Part shown: positions 50,801-62,800 of the stretch, piece by piece | Layout: the number at the start of each line of letters is the position of its first letter | Position numbering within the stretch: the stretch's first letter is position 1 | Source of the DNA: Pelagophyceae sp. CCMP2097 | Lineage: Eukaryota > Sar > Pelagophyceae | Length of the DNA: 64,000 bases | NCBI GenBank assembly: GCA_026770575.1 | Contig: MU657202.1 | Span: 22,404 to 86,403, forward strand | Direction of reading: 5' to 3' | Translations under genes and position numbers: made by a program | Notes under the pieces: model-generated | Database searches by the model: none | The model's input: only the letters and a program-made list of their open reading frames with translations | Told to the model about the DNA's origin: nothing

Positions 50801-53800
50801 CGCCACCAACGTCAAGCGCAAGACTGCGGATGCTTCTTTGAATCTGTTTGCCTGGAGGGTGACGTTCACGCACCAGGCGCATACTCTGACCCAAGGCGCC
50901 GAAGACGCCATCCTGCTCGCGGCGGGGACGGCGCAACTCGAGCCGCAGTCGAACGCGCGCGTCGTGGTGACGGAGGACGTGAAAGGTTCGGATGCGTTTT
51001 CGTTCCAATTCGACGACTTGACGCCTGGCAAGGACTACTACGCGCGCGTCGCGGCCTACACGCAGGCCGGCTACGGCGCCGAGTCGTCGGTGTCCAAGGC
51101 GACGCCCCGGACGCAGCCGGCCAAGCCGAAGAAGGTGGCCGTGGGCGTGCGGTCGGGCACTTCGCTGCAAGTGGACTGGTCGCCGCCAAAATCCAACGGC
51201 GGCGCCCCCATTGCCGGCTACGTCGTCGAGTGGTACGCCGAGTCGGGCGCCCAGGAGCTGCAGGTCGTCACTCTGTCGGCGTCTGATGGCCTCTCTGAGG
51301 TGCAGACGGTGCACACTTCCGCCGACACGGACGGCCTCACGGGCTTCTTCACGCTCAGCTTTGGCGGCGAGACGACTGAGCTTCTCAACGTCGACGCGGA
51401 CGCCGAGGGCGACGACTCGATCAAGTCTGCGCTGGAACGGCTCTCGACCACAGGCGAGGTTCAAGTCTCTCGAGATTTCTCTTTCAAGGTCGTGCGCGGC
51501 GTCCGCGTCCGCGCCGGCGGCGACAAGAAGTACGTCCTGACGCCGTCGGCGGGCGAGTTCGTCACGACGGGGGCCAACAAGCTGGCGAAGAACGATTTGA
51601 TCAAGGTCGCCGGCGAAACTTTCAGAGTCCAGTCCGCTTCGTCCTCGGAAATCCGCCTCGGCTCCAAGGATTCGTACAAGACCGAGGCCTTTGTATCGGG
51701 GCCAAACGTCACAGACGCCAAGTTGTACAGGTGGGCCTTTGGATACGAGTGGCAGGTGACGTTCGGGGCCAGAGTCGGGCCGCAACCGCTCTTATTCGCA
51801 AAGGAGGCCGACTTGTGGGCGGGCACGTCCCCGGTCCTCCGCGTCGAGCGCTCCCGCGCGGGCTTGGCGCCGTTGAAGGGCACCTTCAAGCTCGGGTACG
51901 AGGGCGACGCGACGCCGCCGCTGGCGCACGACGCCACGGCAAAAGAGGTCGAAAAGGCCCTGGAGCAACTTTCGACCATCTCCGACGTTTCCGTGGCGCG
52001 GACGGTGAACAACAACGGCTTCAACTACTTGGTGACGTTCTTGTACCCGCGCGGCAACGTCGAAGAGATGTACGCCTGGGACGACGCACTGACGGGCCCC
52101 GCGGCGGCGGCGCGCGTCACCACGTTCGTCCAGGGCGCGGATGCCACGTTCTACGGGTCCGACCAGCTGGCGGGCTCGGCGGCGCACGCCTACGCGATTA
52201 CGGGGCTCACGGCGGGGCGGCCGTACCACGTCGCGGTGGCCGCGTACTCGGCGGAAGGCGTCGGCTACTATGCGGGCCCCGGCGACGACGATGTGGACGG
52301 CGGCACCGGCGGCACCGGCGGCGGCGGCGGTGTCGTCGTTACGCCCGTCGAGGCGCCGTCGGGCCCCGAGGATGTGGACTTGTACCCGCTGTCGAAGACG
52401 CGGCTGCGCGTGGAATGGTCGCCGCCCATCTCCGACGGCGGCCGCGCCGTCGTGCGCTACGTCGTCGAGTGGGACACGGCTTCCGACTTCCGCAACCTGG
52501 CCACGTCGGGCTACCGAGCGGTGGTGACGGCGACGCCGGGTGCGCTCCGCGAGTGCTACGACATCGAAATCACTCTCGCGTCTTCGGCGGTGCCGCGCTT
52601 CGTCCGCGTCTCCGCCTTTAACGGCTTCGCCTACTCGCTGGCCGTGCCTTCAAAGCCCGAGAGCGCGGCGGGCGCTTTGTTGCCGCCGGGCGAGGCGGTG
52701 GACGTCGAGCTCGAGGTGACATCCGGCGTGGGCCTTTTAGTGACGTGGCGCGCGCCGTCGGTGGAAGGCGGCGATTGCGGCTTTGGCGGCGACGGCGGGT
52801 CGCCGATCAACGAGTACATTTTGGAATGGGACACGAACGCCGACTTTTCTTCACCGGCCGAAAGAGTGAGCATCGCCGCAGACGGCACTTCTTTCCAGAT
52901 CGGCGGCCGGAACGCTATGACCGGCGTCGAGTCGACGGTCTTGGAGCGCGGCCGGACGTACTGGGTTCGGATCACCGCCTTCAACGCCGTGGGCGCGTCG
53001 GCGGCGGAGCCGTCCGTCCCGCCGTACGCTCGAACCGCCGACGAAGCCCCGCAGGCGCCGGCGATGCGCGGCACCGCGACGACAATCGACGCAACTTCCA
53101 TTTTCGCGCAGTGGGGCGTGCCCACTCGCGACGGCGGCTCGACGATTGAGGAGTATGTGGTGGAATACGACGTGGACCCGCTCTTCGGCACGCCGCAAAT
53201 CGTACAGTCGCCAGTCGTCTCGGAGCTCCAGGGCTTGGTCCTCGACGCCGACGTCTACTCGGAAGTGCAGTCTCTGCGGGCGACTACGGTGGTGACGAAC
53301 GAAGTGCAGACTGTGCGGACGGTGGTGGACGGCGTCGACGAGGTCGTGACGATCACGACTTCAGCAGACGATGTCCAGGCCGAGGTGCAGACGGTGACGA
53401 CGACGGCGGTGGACATCGACGAGGTGCAGTCTTTAGCATTGTCGGCGACGGTGCGCAACGAGATCCAAGTTGTTCGAACGGCGGTCGAGTCGTTGGCGGA
53501 GACTCAGCGAATCACTGTGGCCGCTGACGCGCAGGCCGAGGTGCAGACAATTGGGTTCTACCTCATTTCCTGCGACACGAACCGCGCTCCCGGCGACGTG
53601 GATGCGACGATGGACCTCATCGACAACGACCTGTCGCAGATCATGAAGAACTTCTTCCTCACTTTTGACGTTGAAAGTTGCGGGTCCTCGGAAGGCGTCA
53701 ACTTTTGTCAGTACGGCATCGATGAGGACATGGGCCGTCTCGGGACGGTGACGTGCGACGCCGCGGCGGATTGCGCCACGCCGACGATTGACTTGTACGA

Positions 53801-56800
53801 TTCGAACATGGAACTCATGTCTGCGAAATACTTGGAGGACCAGATCAACGCCATGACGTACGCCTCCGACGCATTCATGGTGGACTCTGACAACCTCGGC
53901 GTCAACGTCACGAGGACGCGCGAGGTCGTCGGCGCGCAGTCGTCGACTGCCGGGGTCTACCACGTCGAGTACGCGGTGACTTTTGCAGGCCGCCACCTGC
54001 GCGGAAACGTCCCTGCCATGTACATCAACCAAATCAGCGAGCTGGCCTCCAAGGCCGTGCATTTGGTGAAACCGTCGCTGGGTTCGGGTGCGACGCTGGT
54101 GGACTGCTGCGACGCTTCTTGCTCTGCCTCTTGCCCCGACGACGTCGGCGCTCTGTACACGGAAGAGGCGGCGCACACGGTCTCGCACGGCAACCAGCCC
54201 GACGGGTCGTTCGAGCTTCTTTACGAGTGCGAGGCGCGGACGACCCTGGCGGCGCAAGCTCGCGTGACGCAGAATTCAAAGGAAGTCCGCCTTTTGACCC
54301 TCGGCACGCCGCGGGTCGGCGACTACCTGCGCGTCATGGTGTCGTCCGTGGACGCGTACTACGAGATTGCGGCTGTTGAGGACGGTGACATCGACGCGAA
54401 CATTACTTTGGCGCGCGCGTACACGGGCGCGACCAAGGTCATCTCCAACGCCGCAGAGTACGGCGCCTTCTACTCGGAGCCGGCCAACGCCAACGGCGTC
54501 TCCGCGACGTGCGCCACGCAGCGCATCCGCAAGACGAACCCGATCCAAGTCGACGCCAACGCCGCGACGCTGTCCGCCTCCATCCGCGCGCTGCTCAACG
54601 TCGACAATTCGGCGTCGCTCCTGGTCGTCCCCGCGCGCGTTGCTTTACCTGCCAACGGGTCGTTTGTGGGCTATTATTACGACGTGACGTTTTTGGGCCA
54701 GAATGGCGATTTGAAGCCCATGACTACCGTCACAACCTCGCTGACCTCTTCACTGGCCAGCGACGATTCCGCGACGCTCAACGTGACGACGGTGCAGGAC
54801 GGCTCGCTGGCCGACGGCTTCTTCCAGCTCCGGACGCTGTGGCCCAACGAGCGCGTTTCGAGGCCGGAGGCGTACAACGTGACGCAGCAGCGGTGGAACG
54901 TGAACGCGGCATCTTTGGAGGCGGCTTTGGAGGCCGTCGAGGCGGACGACGGGTCCAAGGTCTGGGGGTCGTTGGGCGTCACGCGCAGCGTGTACACGCC
55001 CGCCTCCGACGACCGGTGGTCGGGCGGCTTTGCCTGGACGGTGACGTTCTTGTCGGCGATTGGCAACGTGCCGCAGATGCAGCACAACGACTCTCTTTAC
55101 GTATCCTACGACCACGCGCTGCCCTTCAACGAGGCTTTCAAATCGGGCAAGTTCGCCGTCACTTTAGAAGTGGAGGACGAAGAAAGCGGCTCTACGGACA
55201 CTTTTCAAGGAGTTGCGGATGGCTTCACGTTCGCTTCCGACTCGACGGGCGTCGCGCGAGACGGCGGCCAGGTCTCGGGCAAGTACGGCCTCTCTCTGGA
55301 CGGGGTGTCGTCGGCGGACAACGCGTTTTCGGTGGTGACGACGTCGTTTTTGGCGTTGAACGCGTCCGAATTTAAGCATGCCTTCCAAGACGCTTTGTTC
55401 GGCGGCCGCGACACTGTGGACATCGCGCGGTCCGCCAAGCCGAACAGAGCGGCGGGGTACACGTACACGATTACGTACCGTTCGCAGCACGTCGGAGGCA
55501 ACGTGGCCAAGCTCGGCACGATCGCCGTGGATCTCTCCGGCGCGGGCGCGCAGCTCTTCGTCGCTGTGCTGGAAGAGGGCGCGCAGATCTACGGGTCGTT
55601 CCAGCTCCGCTTCGACGGCTTCACGACGGGCGTCCTGGCCTACGACGCGTCGGCCAGCGACGTCGCGGACCAACTCAACGCTCTCCAATCCATCTCCCCT
55701 TCGGCGGTGACGGTCTCGCGCGGCGGCGCGGTGACCACGGGCTGGGCGGCGCGCGGCGGGACGCAGGTCGGTGGGTACATCTGGTCCATCACCTTTGCCT
55801 CCAACGTCTGGCGAGACGCCACGGTGCCTCACCCAGACTCTTCGAAATACTCGCCCGGTAACTGGGTCGGGTCCGCCGCCAAGCTCACGGATACGTGGGC
55901 CACGGGCCATTCGGTGGAGTGGGGCAAGAACGTCGGCAACATGCCCTCGATGTCCTGCGACGACAGCGGCTTGTTCACCTCGAACGGCGCGCTCCCGGCC
56001 GACGGCTGTTCCGTCGGCGAGTTCGTCCGCGGCACGGCCCCGGTCGGCGGCCTCTTCCGCGTCACGCTGGACACGCGCGGCCACCCGGTCATCAACAGGC
56101 AGGGCTCGTTTACTTCGGGGTTTTTGCGGCACAACGCGGTGGCGTCCTCGGGCGAGTCGGGCGGCGACGGCACTTCGATGGAAGAAGTCCTCGAGTTGAT
56201 GGCCAACGTCGGCGACGTTTCGGTGACGCGGTCCGCCGTGAACCAGGGCGGCAACAACGGCGGGTTCACCTGGACGGTGACGTTTTTGCGCGACAAGGGC
56301 GCCTCGGGCGTCGGGCAATTTGGCGACTGCGAGCAACGGGACTCGGTGGAGAACAAGTGCAACTCGCCCGGCAACGTGCCCCTCTTCTCCGCCGTCGACG
56401 CCTCGAAGCTCACGGGCGGCTGCTCGGAAGCGGGCGGCTTCCATTGTGAAAAGGTGACTTTCTTGCAAGCGTTGGACGGGAAGACCAAGTCGCCCCCCGG
56501 CACGGCAGAGGTGCAGCAGTTCGCCGTGCGCGACCCGCTCTACTACGGCCTCGGCGCCAACACGACGACGAGGAACTGGCAGAGCACCAAGGACGACCCC
56601 AGGTCGTCGTTCCTCATTGGCTTCGGCGGCGAGTACTACCCAGACTGCCTCCCCTACGACGCCACGGCGGCGCAGGTGACCGAGGCCCTGCGCGGCATCG
56701 GCAAGTCGACGCTGTCGGATTCGGTGCAGCAGGCTTTGGCGAACGTGACGGTGTCGAGACACTCGTCGGTGACGCTTGCGCCTGGCGAGGAGACGTTCGT

Positions 56801-59800
56801 CTACCGCGTCTCCTTCCTCGGTTCGGCGGTCGGAAACGTGGCCGACCCGGGCGAGGGCGGGTTGGACTTCAACATCACGGCCAAGTACAAGTTCCAGGCG
56901 GACAAGTACCAGGAGGTGGGCTGCGTGCCTTTCCCGGCGTCGGCCAACATCTCCGCTGAGACGTTGATCCAAGGCCGGATGAACCCCAACAACTGCTCCT
57001 TCTCCGAATGTCTCGACGGCGTCGTCCAGCGCGGCAACGTGACGCGCTTGGACGTGGAAGCGGACCCGCTCGGGCGCGCGGCTCTGGCCTGGAACGCGCC
57101 GGCGGAAGGCAGCAAGTCCGTCAAGGCGTGGCTCGAGTCTTCGACGGAGGCGCGCCGCGTCGTCAACGTGACGCGCTTGGTCTTTGGCCGCCACGGCGTG
57201 GTGCAGTGGCGCGTGCAGTTTGTTTTCAACGCCGGCGAGACGCCGCCCGGCGCGGGCGACATTGGACGTCTCAACGTGACGCAGGAGCGTGCGACCGACG
57301 GCCGCAAGTACACGCCCACGGTCGTCGAGACGCAAAAGGGCTCGGCGGGCCTGATTGGGTCGTTTGAGGTCGACTTTGAGTCGCCGAACGGCGCTCGGCG
57401 GATTTCCTTCACCGAAACGGCGAGGCGGCTCGAGGCCAAGCTCAACGAGATGCTGACGATTGGCACGGTGCGCGTCGAGCGCTACCCGTTCCCCTCGGAC
57501 GGCACCGGCGGCTGGGGCGACAGCAAGTTGGAGGCGGCGACGCGCGGCGGGTTGGAGTGGCGCATTTTCTTTTTGAAGAACCCGGGATCGTACCAGGGCT
57601 TCACGTTCCCGCCCGGGTCGGGAGACGTCGATTCCATCACGTTTGAAGCCACGGGCCTCGGGGGTGACTTGCCCTTAGTGTCTAACGTGCTGCTCCGCGG
57701 CGGGTCGGCGCCCTTTTCGGGGGCATTTTCGGTGACGTACGAGGGAGCCACGTCTCGGACGATGGACTGGGCCGAGGCGGCGGATGAAATCGAGTACGTT
57801 CTTGAACAGCTTCCGACGGTGGGCATGCTCCGCGTGGAACGAGCGCCGCTGGCCATCGAACACGTTCTGGGCGTGTCCGCGGCCGTACAGAGAGACGGGG
57901 CGTTCGCGTCGCTGACGTACACGAACGGCACCTTTGGCGGCGCTCTGGAAAAGTCGCTGAAGGACGTCCTGGCGCCGGGCGAAATCTTCCGCATCGGCGG
58001 CGGCGGCTCTTCCACCGAGTCTTACACGTCCATCGAGCCGTCGGCCATGGACGGCGCGACTTTGCTGACCGCGCCTCTGGGCTACTCGCAGGGTTCGCCC
58101 GTCGTGTCGACGGCGCCGGAGCGCCAGCTCGTGGCCGTCGGCGAGCAGATCCGCCTAGGCGGGTCGGCGTATGCCGTGCAGCGCTCGGGGTCGGAAGTGC
58201 AGCGTTTATACGTCGCAGCCGACTCTCTCCCGCAGAACCAGACGGCTCTGAAGACTTACCGTCTGAGGGCGACGCACTCGGGTTCGACCGAGTCGACGAG
58301 GTGCTTGAACTTCCGCGCCACGGCCGACGAGGTGGCCTTTGCGCTGGGCGAGCTGGACATGTTCTTCAAGGGCGTCGAAGTCTCGCGGACGGGTGCGGGA
58401 GAACACGGCAACGCGTACCTGTACTCCATCTATTTTGGGACGGGTGCCAACGGCGCGCACACGACGACGGGCGACGTTGCGCCGCTGCGTGTGGACTCGA
58501 GGGAGTGCGCCTACAAGCCCGCGTCTTATAGAATGGGCGGCGAGCAAAGGGCAAACTTTTCCAACATGACCGGGTTGGACATTGGCGTCGAGACGGTGGT
58601 CCAGGGCGGCGCGACGGAGCACCAGACGGTGTCGCTGGCTTTAGATGCCGGGTATCTGCAAGGCGCGTACTTCAAACTCGCATTTGGAAAGGAGGAAACG
58701 GCCTGTTTGAACTGGGGCGCCCCCGCGCACGACATCGAGCACGCGCTCCATGGCCTGCAGGCGATTACGGACCAGGTGGTCGGCGTCCTCGTCGACCTGC
58801 GGGCGCACGACGTCGGCCAGAAGACGCTGCGCGTGTCCAACTCTTCGTACGCGTGGCGCGCAGACCTGCAGGGCAACCGCGACCGCCGGCCGCACTTTGA
58901 CGGCAAGGTGTTCGCCGGCGACCGCATCCGAGTCAACGGGTCCGCGACGGTGTACACGGTGGCTTCCGTTTCTTCGGACGGGAGGTCGCTGCAGACGACG
59001 CGCGCCCTCCAAGTGCCGGAGCACTTTGCCCTCGACGGCGCGTCTTTGTCCGTCGTGCGCCGCGGCGTTGCCGTGGCGCGGCGCGGCCTCGGCAACGCGA
59101 CGGTGCACACGACGGTCGTTCAAGTCGTCGCAGACGCGCAGCTGACTTCGGGCAAGGAAAGCGACGCTCTTGGCCTCTTCAAGCTGCAGCTGACGCACGA
59201 CGGCGTCCAGAGGCAGACCAAGTGCCTCGCCTACGCGGCGTCGGCGCTCGCTGTGGAGGCGGCCATCGATTCTCTGGGATTTGATTTCAACCAGGACGGC
59301 CTGGCCAACGACGTCGGCCACGTCGCCGTGATTCGCCGGGGCGACGGGTCCGCGGCGTGGGGCCACGGCTACGAGTACGAATTCAAATTCGCCGGGCCGG
59401 ACAACAACCGCGCGCACCACGGCTTTGAAGGGTCGACGTCGACGGTGCTGGGCGGGAACGCGCCTCGCATCCAGGTCGTTGGTCTCGGATCTCGCGGCGG
59501 CTGCCAGGACGCTTCCGGGCCGGAGACGCTGCTGGGCGTGACGGCGACGACGAAGCACAACTCGACGAACGTCTACTTGTCGGCGTCCGCTTCTTCGGCG
59601 ATGGCACCGGGGGACCGAATCCGAATCGCCGGCACCGACGATGCCCACTTTTTGTACACCGTCGCCGAGACGGCGACGTTCCGCGACTCGCACTGGCTCC
59701 GCACCCTCGAGGAGATCTCGTGCGAGTCGGCATCGTGCGGCCACTCGAAGAAAGTTTTCAAGTCCAACGCGGGCGCCCCGTCCTTCGCCGTGCGAGACGT

Positions 59801-62800
59801 GCAGCACGGCCGCGACGTCTGGACTTACGACGTCTTCTTTGCCGGGCCGCACCACGCAAACGTCGCCGAGCTGCGCGTGCTCTACGAAGGGACGACGGGC
59901 GACTGCGCCTCCGGGTGGGAGCACCACCGCGGCCGCGCGCGCGACGTCCGAATCGAGACGGTGCAGGAGGGCGGTTCGTTTGAGACGCAGACGCTGACCA
60001 TGAAGGCGAAGCGGTCGGTGCCGACGCAGGACAAAGGGTACTTTGTCTTGTTCATCAACTACTTTTTACGAGTTGACGCCTCTCCCGGCGGCGCCTGCTT
60101 CAACTACGGCGTCCCCGCCGAGGAGCTGCAGACTCGATTCGAGGCGGCGGTGAACCGGACGTACAACGATTCCGGTTTTGGGCAATTTCAGATCTCGCGC
60201 AAGGGGTTCAACGACGCGACGTCCAACTTCGGCTACGAGTACACCATCGACTACGTCGGCTCTCTGATGCACGGCAACATGGCGCAGCTGATGGTCGTGC
60301 ACAACGACGAGACGTTTGACGACAACACGCAGTACTTTAACCGCTTCTCTTCCCCGACCGGTTTGAATGATTTGCTCTTCACGGGCACCTTCGCGCACGC
60401 ACCCATGTCGGCGACGTACACCATCGAGATGACGAGCGCCGGATCGCCCGGCGTGTCGAGCGACGCGTACGTGCTGACTCGCCACGTGGGCAACAACGTC
60501 GAGACTTACCAGGAGAAGCGAGCCCGAACGACGACGACGCCGGTCAACTACGACGGCTTCACCGACGACGGCATCTACTTTGCGTTTGGGAGCACGACGG
60601 GCCACGCGGTGGGCGACACTTGGGTGCTGCAGATTTATTATTGCGACGACGATCTCCCTGACGGCGCCCAAGTGCACGCCGCGACTTTAGTCCAAGGCGG
60701 CATCGACCCTTTGGCGCTGACGTTTGCGGCGCCCGTGCAGTTGGAGGGCTACCAGCGCTCGGCGGACGGGTGGCGCGTCCCGCAGCTCTTTACGGTGAGG
60801 GAGCCGCAGGTCAACGTGCAGACCATCACCGTCAAGGACGAAAAGGGCGGCGGCTTCTCAAGGTCCGCGGCGTACCGGCTGCGCATCGACGACGGCTTCA
60901 ACGGCACTTTGTCAGAGACGCCGTGCCTGGCCTACGACGCGCAGGACTTTGAAGTCGAAAAAGCGTTAGATGACCTGCTCATCTCTTTGTACAGCGCAGA
61001 GGGCTACCCGTCCAGCGGCGGCGACGGCGTCACGGTGACGCGGCGCAAGGACGTGGTCTTCGCGCCCAACGGCTACGTCTACTCCGTATACTTTGACGGC
61101 TTTGTCGGGCCGGACTCGCCGTCCGCGCCGACGCTTTACGTCAACGCGTCGAATTGCTCGGGCACGTGGCAGGGCCTGCACTTTGCCTTTTCAAAGGGCG
61201 AGTCCGTCGTCGCAGAGGTCGTGCAGGTCGGCGACAACGACCGCGGCGCCGTTTTTACGGATTCCATCGTGCCCCTCGGCGCCGAGGCCTCTGGCAAGCA
61301 CGTCGGCCGCTACCTCGGCGCCGGCGGGTCGAATTTGGGCGTCTACAAGCTCTCCGGCTCGTTTTTGTCCGTGGCCTTCGACGAGGCGCTGGGCGACCTC
61401 GTGCCGATGGTCGCGGACGGCTCGGAGCTCGCGGCGGGCGCGCGCGTCATCGTGCGCGACGACCTCGTCCAGGGCGCGGCGGCGACGGGCATCGTTTTAG
61501 AAGACTTGCACACGGGCCTGCCGTATTCCGTCAGGGTGGCCGCGCGCAACGTATTTGGCTACTCAAACTACTCTGCCACGGCCGTCGGCACACCTTCAAA
61601 GGTCCCCAACCCTCTGGAGAGTGTGGTCGCATCGGTGGCGACGCAGGTCTACGAGGTGCAGTCGCTGACGCTCGGGGCGCGCCACGTCGACGAGGTGCAG
61701 GTTGTCACCACAAAGGCGGAGACGATTTTCGAAGTGCAAGAGATCACCGTGGCGGCGCCGTTTGGCGGCACGGTAGCGGGCAACTTTAGCGTCTTCTTCG
61801 CCGACGCCGCCGTCGTCGTGCTCTCGGCGGAATCGACGATTCAGGCGCTGTCGTTCCGCTTGAATTTCACGTTCCCGTACCGCGACAATGCCACCGGACA
61901 CGTCAACTACACCGAGTGGGGCACGGATTCGTGCCTGGACCACAAGACGACGGCGGCCCAGATGCAGGCGGCGCTGCAGGCTGTGGGGTCGCCCTTCCAC
62001 GACGCGGGCCGCGACACGCTCACCGTGACGCGCACGGGCGCCGCCGGTGCCGCGTCGAATTACGGTTACCAGTGGACGATTGAGTACACGGGCATCGAAG
62101 GCGCTTTGCCGAAGCCGCGCGTCGAGATGTGCGGCGAGTTTCGCGTTGTGGGTGGGTTTAACGCGATAGTCGCTATTGCCGCGGCGCCGGACCGCTACGC
62201 TCTCCGAGGCCTCGGCACGTCGACGCCCGTCGCCGACATTATCGTCGGGGCCAACGCGCGGATCGCGCAGGGCCAGTTCCGCATCGTCTTGGCAGACGAG
62301 ACGCTGCCTGGGTTCGAGCGGTTCCAGGAGAAGTCGGATTGTGTGCACTGGGACGCTTCAGAGTCGCAAGTCGAGGCGGCTCTGGAGGGCATGGCGAACG
62401 TGGACTCGGCGCGCGTCGTGCGGCACGCCATTGGCGCGTTTGCGCAGTTTGGGTACCGTTTTGAAGTGTTTTTCGACGGCCATTCCTTCGCGCAGTCGCC
62501 CGTGCCCAAGACCATGTACGCCACGACGGACGAGTGCGTCGTGTTATTCGCCACGGAAGTGTACGGCGTCTTGGACGAGTTCAACACGGGTCTCGACAAG
62601 GCTCGGTCGTTCGTGAACGTCACTTTTGCGGATTTGGGCGGCAAGGACCTCAAGGCCGCCGACGACTCGGCGCGCGGCGTGATCAAGCTGCGGCGCGAAC
62701 TCGAGAGGCTCCCGGCGCTGCAGGACGTTTTGGTCCAGGTCGAGACTTCGGATCTGGAGCTCGGTCTCACCTGGACGACCACGATTCGAGACCCCGTGGG

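Noticed and set aside
15078..53552. CRISPR-like regular spacing of EVQ repeats
   Set aside because: The repeats are in frame, degenerate at the DNA level and part of a protein-coding exon of a eukaryote.
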